A DNA stretch of 44,203 nucleotides from Paracoccus sp. (in: a-proteobacteria) (GCF_030536915.1 NZ_JAUNPC010000013.1:1-44203), one strand, 5' to 3'. Positions 23,904 through 33,262 are shown, counted from the first letter of the stretch. The notes: generated from the sequence alone by a model not told the origin. Numbers and translations are program-made.

Positions 23904-26879
23904 CTACAGGATGAAGTCCGTGTCGCCGATGGCAAGCGCCCCCTGCAGGACAAGGGCGAAATCGGCGCTGCCGTCGCCATCCGTGTCGGCCTCGATGCGG
24001 ACGGTGTCGGCATGGATGAACCAGCGCAGTTCCTTGTCGCCGCGGCTGAAGGGCGCGCTGCCGACCGGGGCGACCCTGAGGGCCGAAAGGTCGATCCGGT
24101 CCACGCCCGGCGAGAAATCGGCGATCACGTCCTCGGTCCCCGGCCGCGAATCCACGGGATCGAAGATGAACACGTCGGCCCCCGCCCCTCCGGTCATGAG
24201 GTCAAGCCCGTCGCCCCCCTGCAGGACATCCGCGCCATCGCCGCCGGTCAGGACATCGTTGCCGGCGCCGCCCTTCAGCGTGTCGTTGCCCTGCCCCCCC
24301 GCCAGCCGGTCGGCGCCATGCCCCCCCAGCAGCAGATCGTCGCCGCCGTCGCCGGAAATCTGGTCGTCGTCCCAACTGCCGTCGATGGTATCGTTCCCCT
24401 CGCCCCCCAGCATGAGATCGGCGCCGGCTTCGCCCAGCATCAGGTCGTTGCCCGCCTCGCCGTAAAGGCTGTCGTTGCCCATTCCTCCGATCAGGCGGTC
24501 CGCACCATCGCCGCCACGCATGCTGTCGTGACCGCCGTTCCCCCGCAGGGTGTCGTTGCCGCGACCGCCGGTCATGCTGTCGTTGCCGCCTTCGCCGATC
24601 AGGAAGTCATTGCCGTCGTCGCCGAACAGCCGGTCGTCATGGTCGCCCCCGAAGATCGTGTCATTGCCGTTGCCGCCGTGGATCAGGTCGCGTCCTGCCG
24701 CGCCCAGCAGCAGGTCGTCGCCATCCTCGCCCAGAACGGTGTCGTCCCCCGGACCGGCGTTGACGTTGTCGCGCCCGCCCCCCCCGGTCACGGAATCATT
24801 GCCGGCGCCGGGCCGCAGGGTGTCGTTCCCCGGCCCGGCCTGCATCCGGTCGTTGCCCCCGCCGGCGAACATCATGTTGTTGCCCAGCAGGTCGCTCAGC
24901 AGGTTGTCGCCGCTCACGTCCAGCAGCAGGTCGTCGCCCGCATCCCCCAGCAGGGTGTCGTTGCCGGCCATGCCGAAGATGCGGTCGTTGCCATCGCCCC
25001 CGGACAGGTGATCGTTGCCCGCGCCGCCGTTCAGCCGGTCGTTCCCGGCGCCGCCCTGGATGCGGTCGTTGCCGGTTTCACCGCCGATCAGGTCGTCGCC
25101 GTCCTCTCCGGCCACGCTGTCGTCGCCATCCCCGGCCAGCACGAGATCGTTGCCGCCCCCCGCACGGATCGAATCATTGCCCGCGCCCCCCCAGACGGTG
25201 TCCTCGCCGCCCTGGGCGACGATGCTGTCGTTGCCCATGCCGCCCTGTAGGAAATCCTCGAGATCGCTGCCAAGGATCGTGTCGTTGCCGCCATAGCCGT
25301 AGACCAGCGAGCCGCCGCGCCCCGCCCTGAGCAGATCCCCCTTGGCCGTGCCGAGGACGGTCGAACGCACGTCGGGCGGCTGGTAATGGGCGACGGGAAA
25401 CATTCCGTTGTCGAAATCGCCCGCGCTCAGCGGGCGGCCGTTCTGGGTGCGGACCTCGAGCGTGGTGTCGCCGAAGCGGACCCTGACCCCCCAGCTCTGC
25501 GGGATGAGCTTGAGCTGCGCGACCGAGCGGATCATGCCCAGCATCGACATGTCGATCCGGTCGATGCCCGGCTGGAAGTCGCGGATGGTAATGCGTCCGG
25601 CGATCGCCAGCGGGATGAACAGGTCCGCCCCGGCCCCGCCGTAAAGGTCGATGGTGCGGGGCCCGGCGATCAGGATGTCGTCGCCCGCGCCGCCCTCGAT
25701 CCGCGTGGTGCTCATCCCGCCCTGGATCAGGTCGTTCGCGTCCGTGCCCCTGTGGGCGCCGTTCCCGGCTTGGCGGGTCTGGCCGATCCGGCCGGGATCG
25801 ATGACGAACTGGCTGACGCCGGTTTCCACCTCTGACCCCGCGAAGACGACGATCCTGCCGCCGATCACCCGCACTGCCAGTGCCGAGACATCGCTCAGCG
25901 CCGAGCGCGCATCGTCGGCGATGGTATCCAGGTGGATCAGCCGCCCGTCGGGAGTCAGGGTGAAGAGGCTCAAGCCATCATCCGCGCCCCCCACCACGAC
26001 AAAGGCGCGGCCGTTGATCGTCACCGCCTCCATCACGGTGGCTTTCTGGAAGCGGGTGGTGCGTTCATCGATGACGTGATCGACCGGGACCAGCCCGCCC
26101 CCGGCGACGATCCGCAGGGTGGTCAGTGAGGAACTGTAGGCGGAACTGACGACCAGATAATGCCGCCCGTCGACCTCAAGCGCCACGATGTCGCGCGGGC
26201 CGTTGAAGCCGGTGCCGCGGGTGGTGCCGAGGAACTCGCCCGGCGCCAGTCTGCCGTCGGGCTGCACGACATGGGACGAGACGAAGTTGCCGCGCGTCGA
26301 GACGGCGACAAGCAGGTCCACCCCCCCTAGCCTCAGCGGCACCAGCGCGTCGATCTGGGCGTCGGCGGGCAGCCTGGGCGGGATGGCCGAGGTGCCCGCC
26401 TGCTCGATCCGCCCGTCGGGGCGCTGGCGCCACAGGCTGAAGACCGGCTGGTCGTGACGGGCGGCGTATATCACCGCCTGCCCGCCGGCCAGCGTGAAGC
26501 TGCCCGCATGCAGCAGGTCCGAGGGCAGCGCCGCCCCCTCGATTCCGCTGTCGCGGGCGCCGCGCCTGCCATCCGCCCCGATCCGGCTGACTGCATCCGC
26601 ACCGCCGCGCAAGCCCCCCATCAGCAGCGACACGCCGCCGGGACGGTCGAGCAGGATCGCCTGCGGCTCGGCCAGATGGGAAAGCCGGCGCTGGTAGTCA
26701 TACGAGGCGATGACGCGCGCCGGCTTGTCCGCCGCCGCCACGTCCCAGATCGAGACGCCCCCGCCCGCATGGGTCGTGCCGACCAGCACCATGCGCTGGC
26801 CCACTCCCCCCAGGGTCAGGTCGGTCAGGCTTCGCACAAAGCCCTGGGTTACCGTGGTGACATACCGAAATCTGGCCAT
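23904..26879 (-). CDS. Large RTX (calcium-binding nonapeptide repeat) protein, probably type I secreted
   Basis: 991 residues, acidic, no N-terminal signal peptide. Residues 1 to about 385 are rich in short beta strands with repeating VLVG, LLVAVSTRG and LVVSSAYSSSLTTL patterns, like a beta-propeller. Residues about 390-520 hold a serralysin-C-like module (GAGDDILIAG, YGGAGADLF, IRDFQPGIDRIDMSMLG). Residues 531-899 are 41 consecutive nine-residue RTX units (GGxGxDxux) with no break in register. The C-terminal 92 residues form a second peptidase-M10-C-like module (VIADFSPGVDRIDLSALR) ending in DTDFIL, a plausible type I secretion signal. No zinc protease motif (HExxH) and no type I exporter genes are visible in the window. 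Role unknown: adhesin, surface-layer or exo-enzyme are all possible. It is monocistronic and transcribed towards argB. Confidence 0.88.
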   Translation of the reverse strand: MARFRYVTTVTQGFVRSLTDLTLGGVGQRMVLVGTTHAGGGVSIWDVAAADKPARVIASYDYQRRLSHLAEPQAILLDRPGGVSLLMGGLRGGADAVSRIGADGRRGARDSGIEGAALPSDLLHAGSFTLAGGQAVIYAARHDQPVFSLWRQRPDGRIEQAGTSAIPPRLPADAQIDALVPLRLGGVDLLVAVSTRGNFVSSHVVQPDGRLAPGEFLGTTRGTGFNGPRDIVALEVDGRHYLVVSSAYSSSLTTLRIVAGGGLVPVDHVIDERTTRFQKATVMEAVTINGRAFVVVGGADDGLSLFTLTPDGRLIHLDTIADDARSALSDVSALAVRVIGGRIVVFAGSEVETGVSQFVIDPGRIGQTRQAGNGAHRGTDANDLIQGGMSTTRIEGGAGDDILIAGPRTIDLYGGAGADLFIPLAIAGRITIRDFQPGIDRIDMSMLGMIRSVAQLKLIPQSWGVRVRFGDTTLEVRTQNGRPLSAGDFDNGMFPVAHYQPPDVRSTVLGTAKGDLLRAGRGGSLVYGYGGNDTILGSDLEDFLQGGMGNDSIVAQGGEDTVWGGAGNDSIRAGGGNDLVLAGDGDDSVAGEDGDDLIGGETGNDRIQGGAGNDRLNGGAGNDHLSGGDGNDRIFGMAGNDTLLGDAGDDLLLDVSGDNLLSDLLGNNMMFAGGGNDRMQAGPGNDTLRPGAGNDSVTGGGGRDNVNAGPGDDTVLGEDGDDLLLGAAGRDLIHGGNGNDTIFGGDHDDRLFGDDGNDFLIGEGGNDSMTGGRGNDTLRGNGGHDSMRGGDGADRLIGGMGNDSLYGEAGNDLMLGEAGADLMLGGEGNDTIDGSWDDDQISGDGGDDLLLGGHGADRLAGGQGNDTLKGGAGNDVLTGGDGADVLQGGDGLDLMTGGAGADVFIFDPVDSRPGTEDVIADFSPGVDRIDLSALRVAPVGSAPFSRGDKELRWFIHADTVRIEADTDGDGSADFALVLQGALAIGDTDFIL
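24183..25289 (-). repeat. Array of 41 tandem 27-bp RTX-coding repeats
   Basis: Forty-one 9-residue units (typically GNDxxxGGx) follow one another without insertion or deletion, giving 1107 bases of 27-bp periodicity. The DNA copies are diverged from each other, so the array is old and kept by protein selection. Units 14-16 (GDDLLLDVS, GDNLLSDLL, GNNMMFAGG) are the most degenerate. Confidence 0.9.
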
Positions 26880-26971
26880 CCGCCCTGCCGCCGCTTGCGA
26901 TGATCGCAGGCGTCAGGGTGGGTTCCAGCCCTTAACAATCGGTAAGAATCTGGCCGCTCCGGCCCGAGGCT

Positions 26972-28120
26972 TTAGGTGGCATTTGAACCATCGCCTCGCC
27001 GGTAGGGCCCGAAGGCGGCGGTTTCGGCCATGTCGTCGCCAACCGCCTCGGCCTCTTGCGCGAGATATCCGGCAAGCGCCCGGCGAAAGCCCGCGTCGGC
27101 GACCCAGTGGATCGAATGGGTCTCGGCGGGCATGTAGCCGCGGGCGAGCTTGTGTTCGCCCTGCGCGCCCGCCTCGACGCGGGAAAGCCCATGTTCGATG
27201 GCCCAGTCGATGGCCCGGTGATAGCACAGTTCGAAATGCAGGAAGGGGTGGTCCTCGGTGCAGCCCCAGTAGCGGCCGTAAAGCGCGTCACGCCCGATCA
27301 GGTTCAGCGCGCCCGCGACCGGGCGGCCGTCACGTTCCGCCAGGAACAGCAGGCAGTCGTCCCGCATCGTCTGGTGCAGCAGGTCGAAGAAGGCGCGGGT
27401 CAGGTAGGGTCGCCCCCACTTCCGCCCTCCGGTGTCCTGATAGAAGGTCCACATGGCGTCCCAATGTTCCGGCCGCAACTCGTCGCCGGTCAGCGCGAGG
27501 ATGCGGCCGCCGAAGGCATTGGCGCGCTCGCGTTCCTTGCGCAGCGCCTTGCGCTTGCGGCTGGAGAGCGCGCCAAGGAAATCCTCGTAGCTGCCGTAGC
27601 CGTCGTTCAGCCAGTGATATTGCGTCGTGGTGCGGCCCAGCCAGCCCTGTGCCTCGCCCAAGGCGCATTCGGCCTCGGTGCAGAAGGTGACATGAGCCGA
27701 GGACAGGTCGGCCCTGCCCGCCACCTGCGCCATCGCCGCCAGCAAGCCTGCCTGCACCTGCGGATCATCCGCGATCAGGCGCGGCCCGGTGGCGGGGGTG
27801 AAGGGCACGGCGCATTGCAGCTTGGGGTAATACTGCCCGCCCGCGCGCTGCCAGGCATCCGCCCAGGCGTGGTCGAAGATGTATTCGCCCTGGCTGTGGG
27901 TCTTGAGGTAAAGCGGCGCCACGCCCACGACCCTGTCCCCGATCCGCGCCACCAGATGCGAGGGGTGCCAGCCCGTCCCCTTGCCGACCGACTTCGACTG
28001 CTCCAGCGCCAGCAGGAAGCGATGCGTCGTGAAGGGATCGCCGCCCGCACCGCAGGCGTCCCATGCGGCGGCGTCCAGCGCGTCCACGCCGTGCAGGATG
28101 GAAACGGTCAGTTCGGCCAT
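26972..28120 (-). CDS. FemAB-like/GNAT-fold acyltransferase-like protein
   Basis: 382 residues, cytosolic. It belongs to the family once called peptidoglycan biosynthesis protein/DUF482, with a double GNAT fold like FemAB aminoacyl transferases. Recognisable segments are GDPFTTHRFLLALEQSKSVG, LYLKTHSQGEYIFDHAWADA, SSRKRKALRKERERA, TFYQDTGGRKWGRPYL, LNLIGRDALYGRYWG, and ARGYMPAETHSIHWV near the C-terminus. The biochemical reaction of this group is not established to my knowledge; a link to cell-wall peptide or amino-acid conjugation is inference from the fold. The ATG at 28120 lies 31 bases after the MoxR gene on the same strand, so the two may be co-transcribed. Confidence 0.88.
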   Translation of the reverse strand: MAELTVSILHGVDALDAAAWDACGAGGDPFTTHRFLLALEQSKSVGKGTGWHPSHLVARIGDRVVGVAPLYLKTHSQGEYIFDHAWADAWQRAGGQYYPKLQCAVPFTPATGPRLIADDPQVQAGLLAAMAQVAGRADLSSAHVTFCTEAECALGEAQGWLGRTTTQYHWLNDGYGSYEDFLGALSSRKRKALRKERERANAFGGRILALTGDELRPEHWDAMWTFYQDTGGRKWGRPYLTRAFFDLLHQTMRDDCLLFLAERDGRPVAGALNLIGRDALYGRYWGCTEDHPFLHFELCYHRAIDWAIEHGLSRVEAGAQGEHKLARGYMPAETHSIHWVADAGFRRALAGYLAQEAEAVGDDMAETAAFGPYRRGDGSNAT

Positions 28121-28151
28121 GGCGGGAAAGATAAGCCTGGGCCTGCGGGTT

Positions 28152-28991
28152 TCAACGCTGCCGGCGCGCCATGAAGGCCAGCCGCTCGAACAGGGCCACG
28201 TCCTGCTCGTTCTTCAGCAGCGCGCCATGCAGCTTGGGCAGCATCTCGTTCGGGGCGCGCTTGAGGTCCTCGGGCCTGAGGTCCTCGGCCAGGATCAGCT
28301 TGAGCCAATCGAGGAACTCGCTGGTCGAGGGCTTCTTCTTCAGCCCCGGCGCTTCGCGCAATTCGAAGAACTGGGTCAGCGCCTCGTCCAGCAGGCGCTG
28401 CTTCAGCCCCGGATAATGGACGCCGACGATCTGCTTCATGGTGTCGGCATCGGGAAAGCGGATGTAGTGGAAGAAGCAGCGGCGCAGGAAGGCGTCGGGC
28501 AGCTCTTTCTCATTGTTCGAGGTGATGATGACCACGGGCCGGTGCCGCGCCACGATCGTCTCGCCGGTCTCGTAGACGTGGAACTCCATCCGGTCGAGTT
28601 CCTGCAGCAGGTCGTTCGGGAACTCGATGTCGGCCTTGTCGATCTCGTCAATCAGCAGGACGACCTTGCCCTCGGCCTCGAAGGCCTGCCACAGCTTGCC
28701 GCGGCGGATATAGTTGCCCACGTCATGCACCCGCTCGTCGCCCAATTGGCTGTCGCGCAACCGGCTGACGGCGTCGTATTCGTATAGCCCCTGCTGCGCC
28801 TTGGTGGTGGACTTCACGTTCCATTCAATGATCGGCAGGCCAAGGGATGCCGCCACCTGCCGCGCAAGCTCGGTCTTGCCGGTCCCCGGCTCGCCCTTGA
28901 CCAGCAGCGGGCGTTCCAGCGTCACGGCGGCATTCACCGCCAGCGCCAGGTCGGGGGGCGCGACGTAGCTTTCGGTCGAACGGAACTGCAT
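28152..28991 (-). CDS. MoxR-family AAA+ ATPase
   Basis: 279 residues. This is an ATP-driven chaperone-like protein of the MoxR/RavA class. Walker A is KGEPGTGKTEL (Lys39), Walker B is VVLLIDEIDKAD, and sensor 1 is PVVIITSNNEKELPDAFLRR with an arginine finger in LRRCFFHYI. Proteins of this class usually work with a VWA-domain partner encoded next door; here the following gene is instead the FemAB-like protein. The ATG at 28991 (MQFRSTESYVAPP) has AAGGA seven bases upstream; a longer frame to 29030 is open but not conserved. It is divergent from dksA over a 166-base region that should hold both promoters. Confidence 0.93.
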   Translation of the reverse strand: MQFRSTESYVAPPDLALAVNAAVTLERPLLVKGEPGTGKTELARQVAASLGLPIIEWNVKSTTKAQQGLYEYDAVSRLRDSQLGDERVHDVGNYIRRGKLWQAFEAEGKVVLLIDEIDKADIEFPNDLLQELDRMEFHVYETGETIVARHRPVVIITSNNEKELPDAFLRRCFFHYIRFPDADTMKQIVGVHYPGLKQRLLDEALTQFFELREAPGLKKKPSTSEFLDWLKLILAEDLRPEDLKRAPNEMLPKLHGALLKNEQDVALFERLAFMARRQR

Positions 28992-29157
28992 GGATCGGTC
29001 CTTCTGGCAGGCGGGCGAACCAGCGGACACTAGGCCGCGTGCCGCTCACGGGCAAGTTTTACCCCGGCGTCACGCGACTATTTCCTTCCCGCGCCTCATC
29101 CTTTAAGGGGGCGCCAAAGGAACGGGCACCGCCCTCGGGCCCGCCCTCGGAGGAGCC

Positions 29158-29580
29158 ATGAAGCGCCAGACTTTCCTTCCCGAAGAATATCGTCCCGCCG
29201 AGGACGAGCCCTTCATGAATGAACGCCAGCTTGAATATTTCCGCCGCAAGCTGCTCGCCTGGAAGCAGGAGCTTCTGGACCAATCCGCCGAAACGCTGGA
29301 AGGGATGAAGGACAGCGGCCGCAATGTCCCCGACATCGCCGACCGCGCTTCCGAGGAAACCGATCGCGCGATCGAGCTTCGGACCCGCGACCGCCAGCGC
29401 AAGCTGGTCAGCAAGATCGACGCCGCCCTGCGCCGGATCGAGACGGGCGAGTTCGGATACTGCGAGATGACGGGCGAGCCGATCAGCCTGCGCCGCCTGG
29501 ACGCCCGCCCCATCGCCACCATGACGCTGGAGGCGCAGGAAAAGCACGAGCGGCGCGAGCGAGTCCACCGGGACGACTGA
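29158..29580 (+). CDS. dksA: RNA polymerase-binding transcription factor DksA, single-cysteine type
   Basis: 140 residues. DksA inserts a coiled coil into the RNA polymerase secondary channel and, with ppGpp, adjusts rRNA and amino-acid promoters. The coiled coil runs over about residues 20-95, with the tip region NVPDIADRASEETDRAIELR containing the conserved D-x-A-D acidic tip. The globular part begins GEFGYCEMTGEPISLRRLDA. Of the four zinc-binding cysteines of the E. coli protein only the first remains; the others are Thr, Thr and Ala. This matches known zinc-independent DksA types. The final helix (TLEAQEKHERRE) is typical. The ATG at 29158 follows GGAGGAG closely. It is monocistronic, divergent from the MoxR gene. 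Confidence 0.94.
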   Translation: MKRQTFLPEEYRPAEDEPFMNERQLEYFRRKLLAWKQELLDQSAETLEGMKDSGRNVPDIADRASEETDRAIELRTRDRQRKLVSKIDAALRRIETGEFGYCEMTGEPISLRRLDARPIATMTLEAQEKHERRERVHRDD

Positions 29581-29640
29581 CCGCATCGCCTGTCCGTCGC
29601 CTTTGCCTTACGGCTTCCGGCCGGAACAGGGAGGCCGAGC

Positions 29641-30780
29641 ATGGCGGATCAGGGTCGCGGGGCGCTGCAAGGACGAGAAGCAGTCATCATCGGCGGCGGC
29701 ATCGGCGGGCTGACCGCCGCGCTGGCCTTGGCGCAGAGAGGTGCCCGCGTCATTGTCCATGAACGCGCCGGCGCATATCGCGAGGTCGGCGCCGGCATCC
29801 AGGTCAGCCCCAACGCCGGCCGCTTGCTGGACGCGATGGGGCTGCGGGATGCCTTCCACGCCGTCTCCACCCCCTCGAACGGGGTCGAACTGCGCGACGA
29901 TCGGGGCGCTCTGGTCCTGCAGATGGACTTCACCAGCGCTCGCCCGCAGGCGAGCTTCCGCGCCGTCCACCGCGCCCGGCTGCTGCAGGTGCTGGAGGAT
30001 GCGGCGCGGGCCGCGGGCGTCGAGATCCGTCTCGATTCCCCCGTCGCGGCGCTGCCCGACGCGCCCCTGCTGATCGGCGCCGACGGGCTTCACAGCCGTG
30101 TCCGGGTGGCGCTGAATGGGTCCGAGACACCCTTCTTCACCGGCCAGACCGCGTGGCGCGCGATCATCCCCGCGGAAGACGACGCCCGCCCGGTGTCGCA
30201 GGTCTTCATGGGGCCGCGACGGCATCTGGTCAGCTATTCGCTGGGCTTCGGCCTGCGCAACATCGTGGCCGTGGTCGAACGCTCCGACTGGATCGGCGAA
30301 GGCTGGTCGCAGACGGATGATCCCCGGAACCTGCGCCTTGCCTTTGCTGGCTTCGGCGGCCCGGTTCCGGGCTGGCTGGCGCAGGTCACGGAAACCGGCC
30401 TCTGGGGACTGTTCCGGCACGAGGTCGCGCCCCGCTGGCACGACGACAGCCGCGCGATCCTGGGGGACGCCGCGCATCCCACCCTGCCCTTCCTCGCCCA
30501 AGGCGCCTGCATGGCGATCGAGGATGCCTGGGTGCTGGCCGCCTGCCTCGATGCGGACCGAGACCAGCCCCGCGCCCTGGCCCGCTATCAGGCGCTGCGC
30601 CGTGGCCGCTGCGCCCGAATCGTTGCGGCAGCTACGGCGAATGCCCGGAACTATCACCTGTCCGGGCCGAAGCGCCTTGCAGGTCACACGGCGCTGCGGC
30701 TCGCCAACCGCCTTGCACCAGGAGCGGTGTTCGAGCGCTTCGCCTGGGTCTATGACCACGACCCCGCCGCCTTGGGGTAA
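29641..30780 (+). CDS. FAD-dependent monooxygenase (salicylate/3-hydroxybenzoate hydroxylase-like)
   Basis: 379 residues. This is a class A flavoprotein aromatic hydroxylase-type enzyme using NAD(P)H and oxygen. The FAD-binding GxGxxG is at residues 18-23 (VIIGGGIGGLTAALALAQRG), followed by the acidic residue in VIVHERAG. The DG motif is LLIGADGLHSRVRV and the second FAD motif is RAILGDAAHPTLPFLAQGAC. The closest described relatives act on salicylate, 3-hydroxybenzoate or 6-hydroxynicotinate; the substrate is unknown, as no ring-cleavage or regulator gene is adjacent. The ATG at 29641 follows AGGGAGGCC. It lies 60 bases after dksA and is convergent with glmM, with two hairpins in between. Confidence 0.9.
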   Translation: MADQGRGALQGREAVIIGGGIGGLTAALALAQRGARVIVHERAGAYREVGAGIQVSPNAGRLLDAMGLRDAFHAVSTPSNGVELRDDRGALVLQMDFTSARPQASFRAVHRARLLQVLEDAARAAGVEIRLDSPVAALPDAPLLIGADGLHSRVRVALNGSETPFFTGQTAWRAIIPAEDDARPVSQVFMGPRRHLVSYSLGFGLRNIVAVVERSDWIGEGWSQTDDPRNLRLAFAGFGGPVPGWLAQVTETGLWGLFRHEVAPRWHDDSRAILGDAAHPTLPFLAQGACMAIEDAWVLAACLDADRDQPRALARYQALRRGRCARIVAAATANARNYHLSGPKRLAGHTALRLANRLAPGAVFERFAWVYDHDPAALG

Positions 30781-30818
30781 CGGGCGAGATTCTTCTTCGT
30801 TCAAATATCCCGCGGGGG

Positions 30819-30853
30819 ATCGTCGTCTACGACGATGGGGGCGCGAAGCCCCC
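30819..30853. terminator. Double hairpin between convergent monooxygenase and glmM genes
   Basis: The first hairpin is ATCGTCGT (30819-30826) with ACGACGAT (30829-30836). Directly after it, GGGGGC (30837-30842) pairs with GCCCCC (30848-30853) around GCGAA. They lie midway between the two convergent stops. The preceding AT-rich patch, TTCAAATATCC near 30800-30810, recalls a gene-end element I believe is common in Rhodobacteraceae. Termination in both directions is the likely role. Confidence 0.6.
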
Positions 30854-30870
30854 CGGTCCGGCATCTCAGC

Positions 30871-32220
30871 TCAGGCCGCCGCCTTCTCGACCGCCGCGAC
30901 GATGCCATCCACGACCTCGCGCAGCACGGCCTCGTCCTCGGCCTCGGCCATGACGCGGATCAGCGGCTCGGTGCCGGACTTGCGGATCAGGACGCGGCCC
31001 GACTGCGCCAGCCGCGCCTCGGCGCCGGCGATCTCGGCACGGACCGCCTCGGCCGACAGGGGATCGGCCCCGGCCTTGTAGCGCACGTTCTTCAGCATCT
31101 GCGGCACGGGGTCGAACTGGCGCACCAGATCGCTGGCCGGCCTGCCGCTGTCGGACAGCGCCGCAAGGAACTGCAGGCCCGCGATCAGCCCGTCGCCGGT
31201 CGTGGCATAGTCCGTCATCACGATATGGCCCGACTGCTCGCCGCCGAGGTTGAAGCCTTCGCCCCGCATCCGTTCCACCACATAGCGGTCGCCCACGGCG
31301 GTGCGTTCCAGCCGCAACCCGCGGCCCGTCAGGAAGCGCTCCAACCCGAGGTTCGACATCACCGTGGCGACCAGCGCCCCCCCGCGCAGCCGGCCCGCGT
31401 CGGCCCAGCGGCCGGCCAGCAGCGCCATGATCTGGTCGCCATCGGCCACGGCCCCGGTTTCGTCGATGATCATCACCCGGTCGGCGTCGCCATCAAGGCT
31501 GATGCCCAGATGCGCGCCATGTTCCAAGACCGCCGCCGCCGCGGCCTCGGGGTGGGTCGAACCCACGCCCGCGTTGATGTTGAAGCCGTCCGGGTCCACC
31601 CCCAGCGGGATCACCTCGGCGCCCAGTTCCCACAGCACCTCGGGGGCGGCGCGATAGGCCGCGCCGTTGGCGCAGTCGATCACGACCTTCAGCCCGTCCA
31701 GCCGCTGGCCCTGCGGGAATGTCGTCTTGGCATATTCGACATAGCGCCCGCGCCCGTCCTCGATCCGCTTGGCACGGCCGATCTTTGCGGGCGCGGCCAG
31801 CGGAATCTCGGCCGAAAGGATCGCCTCGATCTCGGCCTCGGCCTCGTCGGACAGCTTGAAGCCGTCGGGGCCGAAGAACTTGATGCCGTTGTCCTCGGCC
31901 GGGTTGTGGCTGGCCGAGATCATGATCCCCAGGTCGGCCCGCATCGACCGCGTGAGATAGCCCACCGCGGGCGTCGGGACCGGACCCAGCAGCAGCACGT
32001 TCATGCCCGTGCTGGTCAGACCCGCCGTCAGCGCGTTTTCCAGCATGTAGCCCGACAGCCGGGTGTCCTTGCCGATCACAACCCGGTGCCCGTTGCTGCC
32101 GTTCTCGCTGCGGAAATAGCGCCCCGCCGCCGCGCCCAGCCGCAGCGCCATCTCGGCCGTCATCGGATGGCTGTTCGCGCGCCCCCGCACCCCGTCGGTG
32201 CCGAAAAGCTTTCTGCTCAT
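30871..32220 (-). CDS. glmM: Phosphoglucosamine mutase
   Basis: 449 residues. This enzyme interconverts glucosamine-6-phosphate and glucosamine-1-phosphate, on the route to UDP-GlcNAc for peptidoglycan and lipopolysaccharide. The start [13 protein letters not shown] is diagnostic. Active-site phosphoserine Ser104 is in [13 protein letters not shown], the metal loop is [12 protein letters not shown], the sugar-binding loop is GGEQSGHIV, and the phosphate-binding C-terminal loop is [13 protein letters not shown]. The ATG at 32220 overlaps the folP stop as ATGA and has AGAGG upstream; the frame runs on to 32247 but those codons lie within folP. Last gene of the folB-folP-glmM unit. Confidence 0.97.
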   Translation of the reverse strand: MSRKLFGTDGVRGRANSHPMTAEMALRLGAAAGRYFRSENGSNGHRVVIGKDTRLSGYMLENALTAGLTSTGMNVLLLGPVPTPAVGYLTRSMRADLGIMISASHNPAEDNGIKFFGPDGFKLSDEAEAEIEAILSAEIPLAAPAKIGRAKRIEDGRGRYVEYAKTTFPQGQRLDGLKVVIDCANGAAYRAAPEVLWELGAEVIPLGVDPDGFNINAGVGSTHPEAAAAAVLEHGAHLGISLDGDADRVMIIDETGAVADGDQIMALLAGRWADAGRLRGGALVATVMSNLGLERFLTGRGLRLERTAVGDRYVVERMRGEGFNLGGEQSGHIVMTDYATTGDGLIAGLQFLAALSDSGRPASDLVRQFDPVPQMLKNVRYKAGADPLSAEAVRAEIAGAEARLAQSGRVLIRKSGTEPLIRVMAEAEDEAVLREVVDGIVAAVEKAAA

Positions 32221-33206
32221 GCCTCTGCCCTCGTTATCGCCTGCCACAGGGCAAGCCCTTGTCTGGTCCCGGCCACGTCATGGACCCGGTGGATCTGGAT
32301 GCCCTGCTGCACCGCCGCCAGCGTCACGGCAAGGCTGCCGGGGTCGCGGGCCGCAGCCTCTTTGCCGCCGCCGACCGCGCCGACGAACCGCTTGCGCGAG
32401 GCCCCCAGCAGCACCGGCACCCCAAGCCCATGGTAAAGCGATATCCGGCGCAGGATGGCAAGGTTATGGTCCTGCGTCTTGCCGAAGCCGATGCCGGGGT
32501 CGATCACGATCCGGTCGCGGGAAATCCCCGCGGCCTCGGCCCGTGCGATCCGCAAAGCCAGCGCGTCATGGACGTCCAGCAGCACATTGTCATAGCGTGG
32601 ATCGTCCTGCATCGTCTCGGGGACGCCCTGCGCGTGCATCAGGCAGAGGGCGGCCCCCGTTTCCGCCACCACCGCCGCCATGCCGGGGTCGAAGTCGAGG
32701 CCCGAGACGTCGTTCACCATGCCCGCGCCCGCCATCACGCCCTCGCGCGCCACCGCGGCCTTGCGCGTGTCCAGCGAGACTGCGGTCTCGCCCGACAGCG
32801 CCCGCACCGCCGGAAGGATGCGGGCGATCTCGTCGGGCACGGGGACCGCCTGCGATCCGGGCCGGGTCGATTCGCCGCCGATGTCGAGGATATGCGCGCC
32901 CTCGGCCGCCAGTCCGCGACCATGGGCGATGCCGCCATCCGCATTCCAGCGACCGCCGTCCGAAAAGCTGTCGGGGGTCACGTTGACGATGCCCATGATG
33001 CGCGGCGCGTCCACCGCAAGGCCCAGCACGGGCGGGCGCGGGGCGGTCAAGGCCGCGATGACCTCGGGCGGTGCTTGCGTGACGATCCGGGGCGCCGCGC
33101 CGCGGGTCAGCAGTTCGAAGGACGAGAACTGCACCCACCCCCCCGCAAGCCGCCAGCGGCCGGGTCCGAGGTCGGGGATGGGGCGGAAATATTCGGTAGC
33201 GGCCAT
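32217..33206 (-). CDS. folP: Dihydropteroate synthase
   Basis: 329 residues. This enzyme condenses 4-aminobenzoate with the pterin pyrophosphate to give dihydropteroate and is the target of sulfonamides. The pterin-binding signature [15 protein letters not shown] is at residues 71-85, and the second signature, [15 protein letters not shown], follows. Other conserved parts are [31 protein letters not shown] and [13 protein letters not shown]. An N-terminal extension of about 65 residues ([20 protein letters not shown]) precedes the barrel; it looks like the form found in related Rhodobacteraceae. The ATG at 33206 is chosen on that basis, as the ribosome site is weak. It is coupled to glmM by a 4-base overlap. 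Confidence 0.96.
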   Translation of the reverse strand: MAATEYFRPIPDLGPGRWRLAGGWVQFSSFELLTRGAAPRIVTQAPPEVIAALTAPRPPVLGLAVDAPRIMGIVNVTPDSFSDGGRWNADGGIAHGRGLAAEGAHILDIGGESTRPGSQAVPVPDEIARILPAVRALSGETAVSLDTRKAAVAREGVMAGAGMVNDVSGLDFDPGMAAVVAETGAALCLMHAQGVPETMQDDPRYDNVLLDVHDALALRIARAEAAGISRDRIVIDPGIGFGKTQDHNLAILRRISLYHGLGVPVLLGASRKRFVGAVGGGKEAAARDPGSLAVTLAAVQQGIQIHRVHDVAGTRQGLALWQAITRAEA

Positions 33207-33262
33207 GGTCTGACGAGGGTTCCTGTCTGCTAGATGCCGCGGGTGCAGGCGTCCTGCAAGGC

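Noticed and set aside
23856..25250. A 464-codon plus-strand frame with a repeating Val/Ala/His pattern
   Set aside because: Its periodicity is the antisense reading of the RTX nonapeptide repeats and has no independent support.
24183..25289. A regular 27-bp repeat array considered as CRISPR or other non-coding tandem repeat
   Set aside because: There are no spacers, the copies diverge at codon third positions, and translation gives RTX units in perfect register.
29615..29626. TTCCGGCCGGAA palindrome between dksA and the monooxygenase gene, considered as a terminator
   Set aside because: It has no loop and no T run; a hairpin would have only four base pairs.
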